Positions 1 through 39,085 of a stretch of 64,000 nucleotides of DNA are shown piece after piece. Where the stretch lies: assembly GCA_029948255.1 (NCBI GenBank), contig JALIZF010001339.1, positions 1 to 64,000 of the forward strand, given 5' to 3'. The position numbers and the translations under genes are program-made. This stretch comes from Telmatactis stephensoni. Lineage: Eukaryota > Cnidaria > Anthozoa > Actiniaria > Isophelliidae. Below the pieces are notes generated by a model, which saw nothing but the letters and a program-made list of their open reading frames with translations, did no database searches and had not been told where the DNA came from. The stretch's first letter is position 1. Each line of letters begins with the position of its first letter.

Positions 1-300
1 TTATTCATTTTACTAATTAACTACGCGCTTTATTTGAAGGTGAAGGACTCCATTTCGACACCTCCAGTAAGTCCTTTTTTCATTTACCATTAATACAAGA
101 AAATATATTTAATGTTGTTAGTTTATCGTCCTGGAATTATGTCTTTTTAAATTGCTGAAAATTCGTTCATTTTCGATTTTTTTCAGGTTTTGGAAAACGT
201 GTCGAAAAGCCAGTCGGTCCAAGACCATGTCCAAGTCACTGGCAAAAATTTCCCCGATAATTACAACCTTAAACTCTATCTCGATTCGTTGAATAATTAA
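1..300 (+). CDS. 3' end of an unrecognised gene (last two coding segments)
   Basis: The window opens in reading frame and reaches a consensus donor (CCTCCA|gtaagt) at 66/67. An acceptor (tttttcag) at 186 opens a final segment that runs to TAA at 298-300. Joined in phase 0 they end ...DSISTPP/VLENVSKSQ... and finish ...LYLDSLNN. The first segment may be a mini-exon starting at 40 or 45, because TACTAATTAAC at 11-21 looks like a branch point and AGs follow at 38-39 and 43-44. No domain is recognised in the roughly 47-59 visible residues. A 3' UTR with AATAAA signals follows. Exon-intron structure is seen; function is unknown. Confidence 0.6.
187..300 (+). CDS. terminal coding exon of the unrecognised 5' gene
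   Basis: It has 38 codons including the TAA stop, preceded by a T-rich tract and cag acceptor, and joins the upstream segment in phase 0. The peptide is polar with several Asn and Ser residues and no recognisable motif. Confidence 0.6.
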   Translation, partial: VLENVSKSQSVQDHVQVTGKNFPDNYNLKLYLDSLNN

Positions 301-664
301 AAGATACTAAGAGCCAAAGAGAAAATATATCAAACTCGGGACAAAAACTCGAACTTTTAGGCGTGTTTTTTGCTACTTGTAAACATATTTTTGATAGTAT
401 AGGCAATTCGAGTGCGATATGACCAAAAATCAATCGCCAAAATGTCTCGAGACATTGCTACATATGGTGATTTTCAAATTGAAACCCCGAGTATAACAAA
501 GAATAGTTTATATAGTTTTGTGGCATAGTAATTAGTATAAAAATTATCATCTATATTATATAGACTTCAGAAAAATTGCACGGTAAAGTGTAGTGAATTA
601 TTGCGGTAGAATTTCTTGCATTCATACAAAGATTAGAATGTACACTTTGCTCGCAGTAAGAATT

Positions 665-705
665 AATAAAAACAATATAAATAGGAAATAAGTAATTGTA
701 ATAAA
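665..705 (+). terminator. poly(A) signals of the 5' gene
   Basis: AATAAA occurs at 665-670 and again at 700-705, about 370-400 nt after the stop codon at 298-300. These are plausible cleavage and polyadenylation signals for a short 3' UTR. Confidence 0.4.
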
Positions 706-3700
706 TTTTGAATACGCCTAAAACGGAACATTTGTTTGACTGTAACTTTCCTTTTTGACGTTATTAAAAATACCCATAATAAATAAACATTTATGACATC
801 CTCCGAAATTCATCGTTGCATTTTGAGTTTTCTTCCAGACACTCCCGCCTGTTCACTTTTGATGCCTTCAACCAAGTGATACATTTTTGCCTTCGTTTTC
901 ACCAACATGGTCTATCTGAAATTCGTCTTGATTTTCAATTTCCGGTTTGGGTTTTAGGGCTTTCAGATAATTATTAGTACATTAATTTTTGTTTTTCTCG
1001 AATGAAAACATAGCTACCCGCGTACCTAAGTGCACAAAGAAAGCCGACACAGAGAAAGCTCACCCATGTTACTGCTCTCATACATTTTTTAATGCCTACG
1101 CAGACCCCCAAAAAGTCTGAACGGTCGTAAACTTCGGCTAACTCAACTTTAATTTTAAGTGATAATTTGAATAGGAATTTTAGACTGACACAAAGCGAAG
1201 TCAGTGGTCTTCCTCAAGCTGCGAGAATTCATTAGAAACTTCTCTACTTAAAATCCAACCTTCTGATTGGTTAGTATCAGTCACGTGGTTATACACCTGT
1301 GAAGAAAAATCTGTTTCGTGAGAGCGTGATGCCGTTTGAAGTCTAACTTGATCAGAGTTCTATAATACTGGAACTGACAAGGTTATGGTTTGAGTTAATG
1401 AAATGTTTTTGTACAACTGAGTGATGTAGGTGCAAAATAATTGGGAGAACTGCTGTGTGGGTATTATAGGATATGCATAAGCTTTTTGTTTTAGTTCAGC
1501 TGGAAGTCACGTTTAAACATCATTCCGTGCTTGAGGTAACATTACAATTTTACTTGCAAGTTTTAAGAGTATATGTTTCAATGAATATTTGATGTCTGTG
1601 GTTGACTCGAGGCTTTGGCTTAACACAAAGGATTGTTCCATGCTTTTTACATACAGTTCATGTCATGCCTGCCTAGCTGTAAGCACCGACTAGGCTGCTA
1701 GCATCTTCTTGACGCAGTTCCAACTACCCGTACAATAATGGAATGTCTATTATATCTATTATATTAATCTTCAACTAACAACTTAGCTGTAGTGACTCTT
1801 GGCTGCAGTCTTCAAAAGGAAGGTAGGTGAATATTAACTTTTGAGTTCTAATTTTTTATCCCTTCTCGCAGTTTAGTGGCTTTTTACCCGTTATTAGTAA
1901 AGAAATAACTCATTTTAATTCGCTCCAAACATTCAATCGCCTAACCCCAAAAATGTGATATAGCGAAGCTACCGCAGACTGGAAGAAATCTCGCTTGTAT
2001 TTCCAAGGGAGGGATTTCCTCTGTTGAAAAACCAAAGAAGGCTTTCCATGAAGTTCCGGGAGAGATTTTCGGCTTCATTAATTATATTTTTAAACTGGAA
2101 GTTTAGATTGGGCTTGGATATTAGGAAGTGGTCGAGATAATGTGTTTGTGTGGTTGATAAGGTTTGAAGATAGTTCAACTTTTAGTATTGTGATCGTCAT
2201 TAATATTCCTTACTTCAAGCCTATTTGACGTTAGTGGCAAACTGTTTATTCATGACTAAATATCATATCATTTTCGAATAATAAGCTAGTTCGAGCTTTT
2301 GGCTCACTTATTGACTTTCTTCCGCCATCTCTTTCAACTTGAGCTTGTTAAATCAACAATACCACTTATTAGTTGATACAGGAGAAGAAATGCCGGAATG
2401 GCAGTACAATACTGTCAATAATCACCCAACTATTTCTCAGTAAAGAAAATATTTCATTTATCATCATCTACGTGATATTAATATTTATCAAAGGGTCTCC
2501 AGTTAGCCAAATTCTCCATTAATTACGCTGCCGTTTGATGTGAGACGGTTCAACTTGATTTTCAAGACTTCACTCTGAAATTCGACTGAACTTCAATCCC
2601 CGCTGAACCAAAGAATGCTTACAATATCGTAAAAGAAAATGAAAGATTTTAAATATATGAATAGGTACATGAATAAACATTTACATGCAAACGTAAAATT
2701 GCTATAAAGTTGTCAAGTGCCGAAGGCTTGTTTGTTCTTTACTTCGACTCAAAACTGAAAAATTCGTCTGATTTAAAGAGTAATATGACAAGATTAAATT
2801 CAAGACTGCCTCACTTAGGTCTTGGTCGACATCATGACTCCATCATTTAAAGAGTATTTAAAAGCTAGTTATTCGTTTTAGGGTTTAGGAACGCCGACTC
2901 CGAGTCTTTGGTTAGAGTCATCTTGAGGATTTGCGATATTTGACTTTGTAAAAACCGAGAAAAAATGACAAAAGAAATCATTTGTTGTGATTGCAAATTA
3001 AAGATTGATTAACTGTGAAATGCATCATCATGCATCAGTTGTACTGAATGTAGCCAGAATTGTACTTATATAATGCCTCATTAACATAAGTGACTTTAAT
3101 AATTTATACCTTTAGACTGAGCAACACACTGGCCTTGTCTCCAAAACCCCGACAAATGTGAACATTTGTTTTCATATTCTTTTTGTTTCAGTTTCGTAAA
3201 ATTTTTTATATCTTTTTATTTATTTATGATGTTTACTTTATCCAAATTTCACGTAGTTTTTAACGTTTTTATCTATTTTTTGCTATAGAATTGACTATTT
3301 GTTTAATAATGTCTTTCGGCATCGTGTCCGAGATTTCCGTCGTAAGAAAACTGTTCGACTTCAAATCAATTCTTTTTTCAAGATTCTACTTGTTAAAAAC
3401 ATTCATTACTATACGTCAAAAAGGTACTTCTAATTAGAACCGAATTACTGCCAAGTGCGATTTTGTCAGTCTTACATAAAGTGACATTTTCCATATATTT
3501 CTATTAGCATTCTTATGGGTTTTAACTTTGTGTCATTTACACCTCACTGATATGATTCTACTTTCTGAAGAGAAACACGTATAATCTCCAACTATACTAA
3601 AGCAAATATTTTTTCGCATTATGTCAATTCTTTTCTTAATTTGCTATCTTCCACATTGTTCTACTTGCCTTTCACTTCCATTTCTTCAGCTTTTTCTCGT

Positions 3701-4264
3701 TCATTTTTTAGATAACTTGAACTAGACTGTTTGCTTTCCTGTTTATGTCTTTGTTATTTCTTTTATTATTACTATCTTATTGTTATTAATTTCATATCCA
3801 AGTAAACATACAGTGCTCTCCGATCCATCGTCCTAGGCCCCAGAACGGTGCTAGCATTGTCTGCCTGAATATGTAGGCCGAACCTGTGTCTTGCGCGCGC
3901 GTTGTCGTTTTAAAATTTTTTCCACTTTTTTCTTAGGTTAGTTTTAGGGCTCAGTTTAGAGTTTTATAGTGGGTACGTTATGTTTAGAGAATTAAACTTC
4001 AAGAAAGATTATGAAAGTAAAAATAATAAAAAAGTAAAATTATGCTCTAAAACATTTAAACCAGTGAAAAAATTAAACCACAACATCTTTGGTATTTTCA
4101 CAAATGTTGTTTTTCATAGAAATTTATTCCTTTACTCAGCTCTTTGCTTTTTTATCTATGAGTTTTCAATGTTTCACTGCTGCACAGTATATAGAACAAG
4201 CCTCACTCCCATGCAATAACATTTTCCATTTTCTTTCCTTGGAAAACGGATTTTATGTTGCATA
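706..4264. other. AT-rich intergenic DNA, no gene seen
   Basis: I find no open frame with splice-site or domain support on either strand. Long A/T runs and frequent stops dominate. Part of it could be promoter or 5' UTR/intron of the receptor gene that starts further right. Confidence 0.4.
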
Positions 4265-4424
4265 CGGTAGCGGATCCAGGATTTTTCCAAGGGGGGGGGG
4301 GTCCATTTTTTAAAGCCAGCTGTGTATAACACTCTATTCTTTGGTCGATGTTTGACAAAAAATGGCTTAAAACCTTCAAGGGGGGTTACGTGGAACCCTT
4401 GGAACCCCCCTGGATCCGCCACTG
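4265..4424. mobile_element. MITE with GCGGATCCAGG termini
   Basis: The ends are inverted repeats (GGTAGCGGATCCAGG on the left, CCTGGATCCGCCACTG on the right) and there is a G-run inside. The element is flanked by a 5-bp direct repeat GCATA at 4260-4264 and 4425-4429. Related ends occur at about 32745-32896 and 50989-51256, so it is a dispersed family. Confidence 0.6.
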
Positions 4425-5658
4425 GCATATCATTTCTTTTCTATCAAGCACTGTAAACTGAAATTTTGCCTACATACTGATCTTAAGGTGTTCTTTTCAT
4501 GTCTGAATTTCAATTTGAAATCATTTGAAACCGGAGCACTTATTTCGTTCTCTTTATCTCATTTGTCCATTCTTATTTCCACTTGACATTTCTACCATGC
4601 ATTTACTATATTCATTAATCCCATTAACCAAGATGCCTAACCGATTCCGCTATCTTTACTCGGTTTTAGTCATTTCTTCTGGGCTTATCTACTGTGACGG
4701 CAGACTCAACTATGATACGGATCTCTTTGTGAATTAAGGTCGAGACCATGGTCGATCAACGGCCTAATTCAATTTGCCTACATCACAAACAATTGGACGG
4801 CTATTACAGCCAAGACGAGGATGAAGCAACATAGTGACTTTTTATCGCCATGTAAATTGTTTACATGCGATCTCCGGTGTTTTTCACTAATGGGATTATG
4901 CACCAAAGAGCGGAAAGCAAGCCTATTTTAAGCCCATTTTGCCATCTCTCTTTCAGTTTCAGTATTGGTAAACCTTGAATTTCAGTTTAATCAGCTGGTC
5001 TTGGGAGACGGGCGGAAAACATCTAGCTGTTTTGTTAAAACGTTCTGGAAACAAGGAAGTCTTGAAGAAGGGTGAAATGTGAACTTATATTTGCCCTTAG
5101 AGCACTTGAAGGTAATGTTGGGTATAACTAACCTTTTGAACTTTTTTAATGCAACATCTGATCTTCAACCAAAACAATTTTAACGGAAAACATCATGGAA
5201 ATTATCCTAGCAAACATTTTGATCTTGTAGATAAATAGGATAAAGACATCTATTCGAAATCTAAGGATTTGGGAGAGACTTTCCTTTTTAGTATTGTAAT
5301 GTTACATACATATACGTATACAATCCTTAACTTTTTAGGTTTATTACATTCATTACACTTGCCAGTTCGGTTAACGTTATATCTGCTTTATAATTAAAGT
5401 CAATTCAATTCCAATTCAAATAGGAAGCTTGATGAGTTTTTAAAGACAATTTTTATTCTTTTTAAATAAAAAAAAAACAATGTCGATCAGTTTTTCAGTC
5501 AAATTTTGTTTCATTCTTATGACGGAATAGAAAGTAAATTGGACTCTAAAGAAGCTTTGGTCGGAGAACCATTCAGAAAATTTGAAAATAAGGTGGGGCT
5601 GTTTTCTCTAATCATCGATTTTTTAATTAATTGAACTCGTTGTCAAATTGATTATCAA
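4425..5658. other. intergenic DNA, nothing recognised
   Basis: No supported exon, RNA gene or clear element was seen in this stretch. The short open frames have neither splice context nor recognisable protein similarity. Confidence 0.4.
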
Positions 5659-5910
5659 GTTCACTCAAGGAAAAAAATACCCTCAACACTCCGTAAACTA
5701 CGTCCAGTCACTTGACGTCCAGTCACTCAAATACAACAGTACCGAAAAAAACCCACCGAAAACTACATCCAGTCACGTTAAACATCAGTTCACTCAAAGA
5801 AAAAATAACCCCAAAACCCGTAAACTACGTCCAGTTACTCGACGTCCAGTCACTCAAGAACAACAACAGTAACGAAAAAAAAGACACCGAAAGCTACATC
5901 CAGTCATATT
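5659..5910. repeat. two-copy tandem repeat of about 129 bp
   Basis: Copies start at 5659 and 5788 with GTTCACTCAA. Each contains GTAAACTACGTCCAGT and CTACATCCAGTCA in the same order. The apparent open frames across it follow from the repeat and are not treated as coding. Confidence 0.7.
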
Positions 5911-6519
5911 GAATCTCACACTGGATGTTTGTAATGCTTCGACACGAGTGCTGGAATTCGTACATATTGATTTCATCAATGAAGCTAACAACTTCAATAT
6001 CACTATATCTGTCGAGTTTATATCACGGACGATATCGACGTATTACTGTTCATTGCAACTCGAAATATTAGCATTCATTGTGAACAGCACGGCTTAAAGT
6101 TAGCCATTCTTCCTTAATAGCTGCCCTTAAAACTCAACAGCTTTGATGCTTGAGTCATCAAAGTTTAAGTGGAATTTGAAAATCGAGTGTAATTATTCAT
6201 TCACAAAACATGCCACCATGACAGATTACAAGAAACTGTAAACCATTAGCATGTACGTTGGCGTTGTGACAGATCTGTTGTGCTTCCTTGTCGTTCTTTA
6301 GGACCAGCGGCTATCATAGAAGCCGCAATGAACGTGGTTCAAAATTGTTGAGACATGAAAGTATTTTGCAACATTATGGAAACCTAACTCGAACTCTTCC
6401 TCGCACTAGCTCCCCTTCTCCGTTCATTGCTGTTTTTCATCCACAAAACACTCATCACGATCATTCAGTTACAATTACTGAGTGAGAGACCGACCCACTA
6501 ACCAACCCCCCGTGCCGGC

Positions 6520-6542
6520 TGACCGACCGACCGACCGACCGA
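6520..6542. repeat. (GACC)n microsatellite
   Basis: About five to six tandem GACC units, seen directly. Confidence 0.85.
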
Positions 6543-9500
6543 CTGTCCAAAGACTTCAACTGATAAAACTGAAACACTCCCCTCCCCGACAATTAATTAG
6601 TTAATGTCACCAAAACTTTGTAAGACCGTGAAAACGCTAGCTTTGTAAGACTTTGAAAACGGGACGGTCATTGCACGACAGGTTCACGGCAGGAATTTCG
6701 AATTTTCTTCATTGACAACATGACCGTACTGTCACAGCACGGCGTGGTCCGTTTTACATTCGAAAATAAAACTGCTTTATTCAGTCATGATCACCTACCT
6801 GCTCACCCTTTGGACAAACGTTTAGCAGTAAATAAAACAGCAAAATATATCAACAACTTCGATCCGTAAAGATAGTTGAGGAGTTTTTCCATTATATAAG
6901 TAGTCCTATCTTGTACAAACCTTGTTTCAGCAGCCTTACTTACTGTGCATGCTTAAGGACCTAACTAGTCCAAGCAGTAACTGAATAAATAACGGCTGTG
7001 GTACAAGGCTCGTCGAAAGAAGAGCCTTAGGATTGCCTCCGACTGCGCGGGTCGACAAACAAGACTGTGATACAAGCAGAGCGATCTAGTCCTTATGTAA
7101 CTGAGTAGTGTACAGAGCATTGTGTAGAACATTGCTAAAATTTCGCGCGTTTTTACAGACCAATGAGAAGCAGTCAAGACATATACTCATCTGGAATCCA
7201 TGCGGCGTACTTTAAACTCCAAGTTGGTCTGTTCTTTCTGAAGCCCTTTTTCGGCTTCTGTTTTAAAGTACTTCGGGTCAAAATAATATTAATTACGTAT
7301 TTCATTGAGCATGGGTTCTAGACGAATGATTTATGTCGCAAACATTTACTATGCTATACTTAAAAGATCATGAATAATCGAGTCCACAGCAGAGCATTTG
7401 ACGTGACTCTCCTCTACAGGCGGTTAATCGACTCATTTAAAACTCAGCTTGTGAACAAATCCTGCAGAGCCTCTCCACAGCTTTCCAAATGTTACTGTAT
7501 ATTGCCCTTACTGAGACTTACAAACAATTTGCTTAAGAGAGTAACCAGGCACATGCTTAACTATTAAATCCGCCCTTTATACTGTACATTCCGCCAGAGC
7601 AATCCAATTTAATTCTGTTGTTCCTCAAATATTAAATAAACCCTAAAAAAATACAGTTACAATGCTGGTTTGGTCAAAGGTGATAAAAAAACGGATTTGG
7701 GACCCACGGAAATCAGGTAATTTGTAGACATTTTTGAAACAAGACGTATAGATAGGTCAATATTGTGAACATACTAGGCTTGCCTCCTTATCACTGATGA
7801 GTTGATTTGCAGTTTATTGTTTTACGTCCCCTTAATATTTAACTGTTTATAAATCGCACTGTCACAAACAATAAGAAATAATGTTCAAACGATGGCCCAA
7901 CATAAAGTAAAGATCGCCAGAATTGCCAATGATAACCAAACGCTTTAACACTTGACTGAGATTAAATAAACAGGTTGGCCTAAATGGATTAAAGAATTCC
8001 AAATGAGGGTAAAAAAACACTATAGGATTGAATATTTGTTTTTTGAGGCGAGTCGACTGTTCGTTAATGTTCTTGTTCGCTGATTGATTGGTTCGTTGAT
8101 ATCCATGTTTGAATACTTTTCAAGATTAGGCTCTTTACTGTGGTAAAATCCAGTTTTTGTTTAGAATAAATGATCTTTGTTTAATGATGACATGTTCATA
8201 AATATGCAGCACAGGTTCGGCTCAGTCCGCCTGCTCTGGTGTCGTTGGGTTGCACTGGTGATGTCACGGGCCTTAACTAACCCTATTACTGGAAAAAAAC
8301 CTTTACAAACCTCAGAGGAATGCTTCCCACTCTGTCACGCCAGAAAGTACTATCCCTCTCAAACACAGACGACATTTTTATCTGTCCTCAATACTAACTA
8401 CATTGAAGGTGATTGGGTTTCAGCAAAATACCGTCCAAGGAAACAAAATTGCTATCACTGTGGGTTGTATGTAATCAAAGAGACAGATTCGCAGCGAAAT
8501 GAAGGGAATCTATAACTCCAAGTTCAACATTCAGAAACTCGTGTTGGATGCTGATGAGTTTTACCTTTTGTAGGGATGAGGTTAAACCGAGTGAAGACTT
8601 CATTCTGTCTTCTATTGTGTATAGGTGAGTACAGCATTGTAATGTTGTGTCAGTTATATTTGGGTACAAGGATAGTGCGGTACAAAATACAACTAGACTA
8701 TAGAAGATTATATTTCGCTGTGGCCTCAAGATGATCTTATCCCAAGGAAGCTAATCCACGAAAATATTGTTAATCAGTATTTGCTTAAAGGACCAGCATG
8801 ATACATGAAGCCTTCGGTGAGCTTTGAATCGACGTTTTAGCAGCAAAAACTAGTTTGAATGAAAAACTTCCATAAGCAGAAATACTAGAAATGAATTGTG
8901 TCATATTTTTGTGGTATAGGCCGTAGGCTAAGTTTTGATTTAAATTGACCAACATTTTGTCAACAAATTCCCACAATTTGAACTCGGTGAAAAAATAGCA
9001 AAACACTATTCAGCAAAAACTCGTGTTTATACAATTTTTAGCTTTGAAGAGACCGATAGTCTTCGAGCCTTTTTTATTAAGCTCATCAGAGCTAGGCCTT
9101 GAAGTCTAGTCTTTCACAAAAACATCGGCAAAATACTCGAACATAACCACAAATTATTCATAAGACTCTTTCAGGATTTCACAAACCATTAGGAAAGCAA
9201 TTACTCTTAATTTCACCTGTGAGGGTTGTTTTGATTGGGGCTAAAAGCGCATGGAGAACAACCGAATAATGGAGCTCAAACCGCGAAGGACAAAACTTGC
9301 CGTTATGCCGGCGCGGGCTTTACATACTAATCTTTCCACTTGCAAACTTAACAAACAAGCTCATTTTTGTACACTATTTGGTCTTGTAAAAACCCAAGAA
9401 AGCACGGTTTAAACATGTTTCTTTTATTGGTTCAGTGACCTCGAGGTTTTGTCTTGCATACGAACATGTCACGACTTTGTAACTAATACTTGTCATTTCA

Positions 9501-11976
9501 GAAAAATATTCTGAAAACCACATAAAATTTGCCTGTCGTTTATCGGAAATTTCAAAAGAAAAGTTACACGCCTTTCTCAAATTTGTAGTGGAAAAGTATT
9601 CACTTTTTTAGTATGGGTTTACAAAAAGCCACAGAAAGGGCATGAAAAATGCATTTCAGATAACTATATTAGGCTTCATGATGAACTTCACGACTTGAAC
9701 GTGGAGCCCTGGGAGCCGTAATTATCTTGCATGCTTATATTTCACAAAATGATATTTCCTCTGATAAAACTACTAGGTTATCGCAATTATTACAATTTTC
9801 ATTGATTCATACAAAAAAGAAGACTCGGTTTTCTAAGAAAGTGTCATTTTATTTGAAACGAAAATTTTTCAACCAAATTTCATATAAACGTAGACATTAA
9901 TTCAAAACTGTTGATGAATATTTTAATTAATGATGTTAGCTGTTACCCAAGTTTTTCACGGAAAGGAGCTGAAAATAAGCTTAAACTTAAACACAGGAAG
10001 GCGATTCTTATCATTACAAGAGATTATTTTACCGGTAGACCATGTCATGAAACCCATCTACATCCTGTTAAACTGCATAAATTTATAGCCTATCTTTGTC
10101 AAAAGAGACTCCTTTGCTCTTGGCCATTTGAAACTTGACTCAGCATGATAATTGTAGAGCAGACGGAATTTGAGCGTGTTTCGTTAAGATAAAGTACAAG
10201 TACTGTACACATCTGTAAGCGAATCTATCGAAGCTGTAGGTCAGTATACATGGTCAAGGACATGTTGATAGTATCGACGCACGCGCCGGTGAAGGCTGAT
10301 AACATGTAGAAATAATAGTAAGCTCAAGTACTATCTAAAATCCCGTGGGTGTGAAGTGTGGTGCAAGGCACCCTTCTAGGCATGTTTGCATACATCTCAG
10401 CCAAAACAATATGTTAGAAATAGTGCCGTGCATCTGGTGCTATTGTCCACTCGAATATGCGTTTGTGAATTTGCTTTATCCTACAAATACTCTTAGAGAT
10501 GAAAGACTGCAAAGCTTTCATCCACTTTGAAGAGCGTGTTTTTCAACCCCTAAAACGTGCGAAATCGTTGTCCACAAAAACTCTTTTTCAAGTCAGTGCC
10601 GACATGGCGTTAAAATGTTCCAAAGATCTTTTACGTTTTACGTTTGAGTCATATAAAACTTTAAAGCCCAGCGCCCTCGCTCTTCCACTATGGCTCACGG
10701 GGAGAGCCGATGTTTTAAAACACTTTTAGCGTTAGTCTGGTTGTTCAATTAAATGACCATTTTCTAGATGTGTCTTGTGGCGTAGGGAGGAAAATTACAC
10801 TATAAAAAACAGCGTTGATTGAATGTCTAATTTATGTGTTTTCACGTGGAGGGCGTAGCGAGCACGTGCTCGATGACTTAGTAGATTTTATCACTCCCAC
10901 TCGGACTACTTAAGCTCCTGGGAGGGGGATTTTCATTAAAAACACTGATCTTAAAATCGTATTAAATACATAATGCTTGTTTCTGCACATCCGGTCTCTC
11001 CACCTACTTCATAAGAATTTTCAACTTCTTAACCGATGACATGGGTACAAAGCTGGCTGTGACCTCCAGGACTACTAGTCTGCATTCATTTAATACTGGA
11101 AATGCTTGGCAAGTCGTGAATAAGATTATCCACATAATCACATTATCGTTCGCTCATGTCACCGCTTGTGTCACGATGGAAAAAGTTAACGCAAAGAAAG
11201 TGTTCTTTTATTTTCTGAGGACCTATATCAAGAATTGATACAGTTTAAAAACGCATCAATCTGATAAAAACTTGTTTGTGCATAAATACAGCATGTCAGA
11301 TTTTCGTGTGTTTTATCTATGAATGCGCTGCATGCATTCACGTCCGGATTACCAAAAAATATGACCCGATCGCTGTTTGAATTAAACGTCCACGCGACCA
11401 CGTCTTTCCAATCTTCTAATCAACAAATTTCCTAATTTTAAGCTTCTATGTTTTGAAAGGGTAAATGTTTGCACTAATAGCTATATATGCAGAAACATTT
11501 TGTGTGGTTTGTTCATCATTTTGCCGATCTTATCGCTACACGAAATGACCGATAGAACTTTGAGAAATACATAAAAGCCTTTCATTAAAAGCTTATGGTG
11601 TACTACACACTTTCGGGCTCGTTCTTCTGTGGACGTAACACCACTTTGTTCAGCTTTGTCCGCAACAAACGGACCCACAATTTTTCAAAGTGCCCTTGCT
11701 GCATGATGAGAGTGATCAAGAGAACCTTATTAGTTTTCTCATATTTGATTCACATAATACTGTTAGTTATTTTCAACTACTAGTGCATCAGGACTAAAAT
11801 AAACTAAAGATCAGGTGTTTGTTTTGAGTAGTATAGAAAGGTCACTTCTAAACCACTCGTGTTTTAGGCCCCAGGCCCTCAACGGACACGGCCCCAAGCC
11901 CCTGTACGAGCGCCACACATGGCGCAGCCCCTAAAAACCAGATGGTATTTTTGAGGCAGAAACTTAGTACATGTCT

Positions 11977-12032
11977 GTTTTTTGTTGTTTTTTGTTTTGT
12001 TTTTGTTTTTGTTTTTTGTTTTTGTTTTTTTT
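11977..12032. repeat. (GTTTT)n low-complexity tract
   Basis: Imperfect GTTTT/GTTTTT units. A similar, longer tract lies at 15762-15910. Confidence 0.8.
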
Positions 12033-12094
12033 AGTACAGAGCCTGTCTTCGACGAGCCTTTGGCTGTTTTTTTTCTTTTTGCCCATGAAGCCTA

Positions 12095-12175
12095 AGGCTA
12101 GTATTCTAGCCCATGGCTAAATGTTTATGCTAGCCTATGGCTCAATGTAGTATTCTAGCCCATAGCTAACTAGCT
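12095..12175. repeat. short tandem repeat just upstream of receptor exon
   Basis: Degenerate copies of a TAGTATTCTAGCCCATGGCTAA-like unit (shown here as TATTCTAGCCCATGGCTAA at the first copy) run up to about 60 nt before the first supported receptor exon. Confidence 0.5.
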
Positions 12176-12238
12176 AGGCCCCTAGTTAGTTTTCTGTGTC
12201 TATAAAATGTAGACTGACTGTTTTGTTTCTCTTTTCAG

Positions 12239-37625
<25,387 letters not shown>

Positions 37626-37626
<1 letters not shown>

Positions 37627-37631
37627 ATAAA
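37626..37631 (+). terminator. possible poly(A) signal overlapping the receptor stop codon
   Basis: AATAAA begins at the last base of the TGA stop. Another AATAAA lies at 39199-39204, giving a 3' UTR of about 1.6 kb if used instead. Confidence 0.3.
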
Positions 37632-38976
37632 GCTACAAAGAGTTTTGTTTGACTTTGAAGTAACGATTCATCGGAGCCCAAAAAGAGAGAAAGTAAAATA
37701 TATATATATATATATGTCATGCAGAGTCATATAAAACTACCAGAGCTTCAGATTTTGTAGATTGTTTATAAGAATATCAGATTTAAAAGTTTTAAGCTCA
37801 AATTTTTAGTAGCAGGCTGCTCACATCACGTGACTTAGGATCAAGTTTCTAATTGGTTTTCACGTGACTCGATCGAATAACTAGCCCTACACTACTATAA
37901 ATGTATTAAGACGAAAAGTACTATAAAAGTCAGATAGTACCTGGCATATCTTCAAAAGAAAAAAAATGCGAAAAAATAATCATTATCAGTGTTTATTACC
38001 TTAACACTGCTAACTTATATCAAGAGCTCATAAAACACAAAAATATTCTAAGGTATTGATGAATAATTAATATAGTATTTCATCTCTTTTAAGGAGGCAT
38101 AACTGAATCTAAAATCTTAATTAAAGATAGTGCGGAACTAGGGGAAATAGAGCTCACTTCAATTTCGTCATTTATTATATTAATTGTTTTTAGCGTCTAC
38201 CCTTTGTTCAGTGCAGTTCTCGTTTTGTTTGTTTGATTTATTTTCCGTGATGCTGTTGTTGTTGTTTTCTTCGCGTGTCTATCAAACTGTTCAGTTTACA
38301 CAAATAGTTTTCAATCCTGAAGCGGTTCTGCTTGTTTTATCATACCTGTTTTCATGAACCCACCAAACTGGTTTAGCCTGTTTTCATAAACACTATAAAT
38401 AATATTCAAGCTTTGAGCCCAGTCGAAACGATTTTGTCGAGTTTGTAACTACTCCTTTATCGAAAACCGGTTACTGATCAAAATTAGATCCTCGCCCTGT
38501 TGTTAATATAAGTGAGTCCAATTAATAGTGATTACCAATAATATTAAAGAATTTTATAGAGAGCTCTGTTATGTGCATAAACTATTTATTGAGGATATTT
38601 AATTGTAAATATCGATATTATAAGATGAAAGATATAACAAATTTAAAGGTGTTCATAGTATGCAAATGTGAATTTGATCCGTTCGATTAGTAAGAATCAT
38701 TCAATTAATTGAGTAGTCTATTGCATTGCAATTAAATATACTGACGTTAATTGATTTATTTGAATCAAAAATAATTTAGAACTTGTTTTCATTTGAGTGG
38801 AGGCACTAAAAGGGGAAATACATAGCTAGTCAAATGGACACCAAATATCCCTTTTATTGGTTGTTTTACAAAGTTTATCGCTAGCTAACTCATGGTTTTG
38901 TGCTTATACTACTCAAGCGAGCAATGCAAGAATATGCACGGGAAAGCTGTTGTGACTTAGTAATCTTGCTGGTCTA
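37632..38976. other. 3' UTR/intergenic DNA after the receptor gene
   Basis: AT-rich, with a short (TA)n run at 37698-37716 and no supported exon on either strand. Confidence 0.45.
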
Positions 38977-39085
38977 TATTTGTAGGAAAGTACAATAGAA
39001 AGTTTTTGAATGACAAAGATTTCATTTCTCTTCGGAGAAAATCTCTATAATTTTGACCACAAATGTCTGCCGTGAAATCCCTCTA
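38977..39085. mobile_element. second copy of the TATAGAGGGATTTCA MITE
   Basis: It shares AGTACAATAGAAAGTTTTTG and TGCCGTGAAATCCCTCTAT with 32068-32204. The left end is degraded or truncated. Confidence 0.6.

Larger units (their letters stand above)
5911..12094. other. intergenic or 5'-intronic DNA, no exon supported
   Basis: The receptor gene needs at least one further 5' exon (start codon and signal peptide, ending in phase 1) and this region is the likely place, but no ATG followed by a hydrophobic stretch and a donor stands out. A GACC microsatellite (6520-6542) and GTTTT-rich tracts near 11977-12032 are the only clear structures. Confidence 0.4.

Noticed and set aside
4104..4219. Hydrophobic, signal-peptide-like frame as a possible first exon of the receptor
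   Set aside because: No donor in the required phase follows it, and it lies 8 kb away.
8177..8515. 112-codon open frame, the longest in the first 12 kb
   Set aside because: Starts at TTG, shows no domain or conserved pattern, and has no convincing splice context; probably chance.
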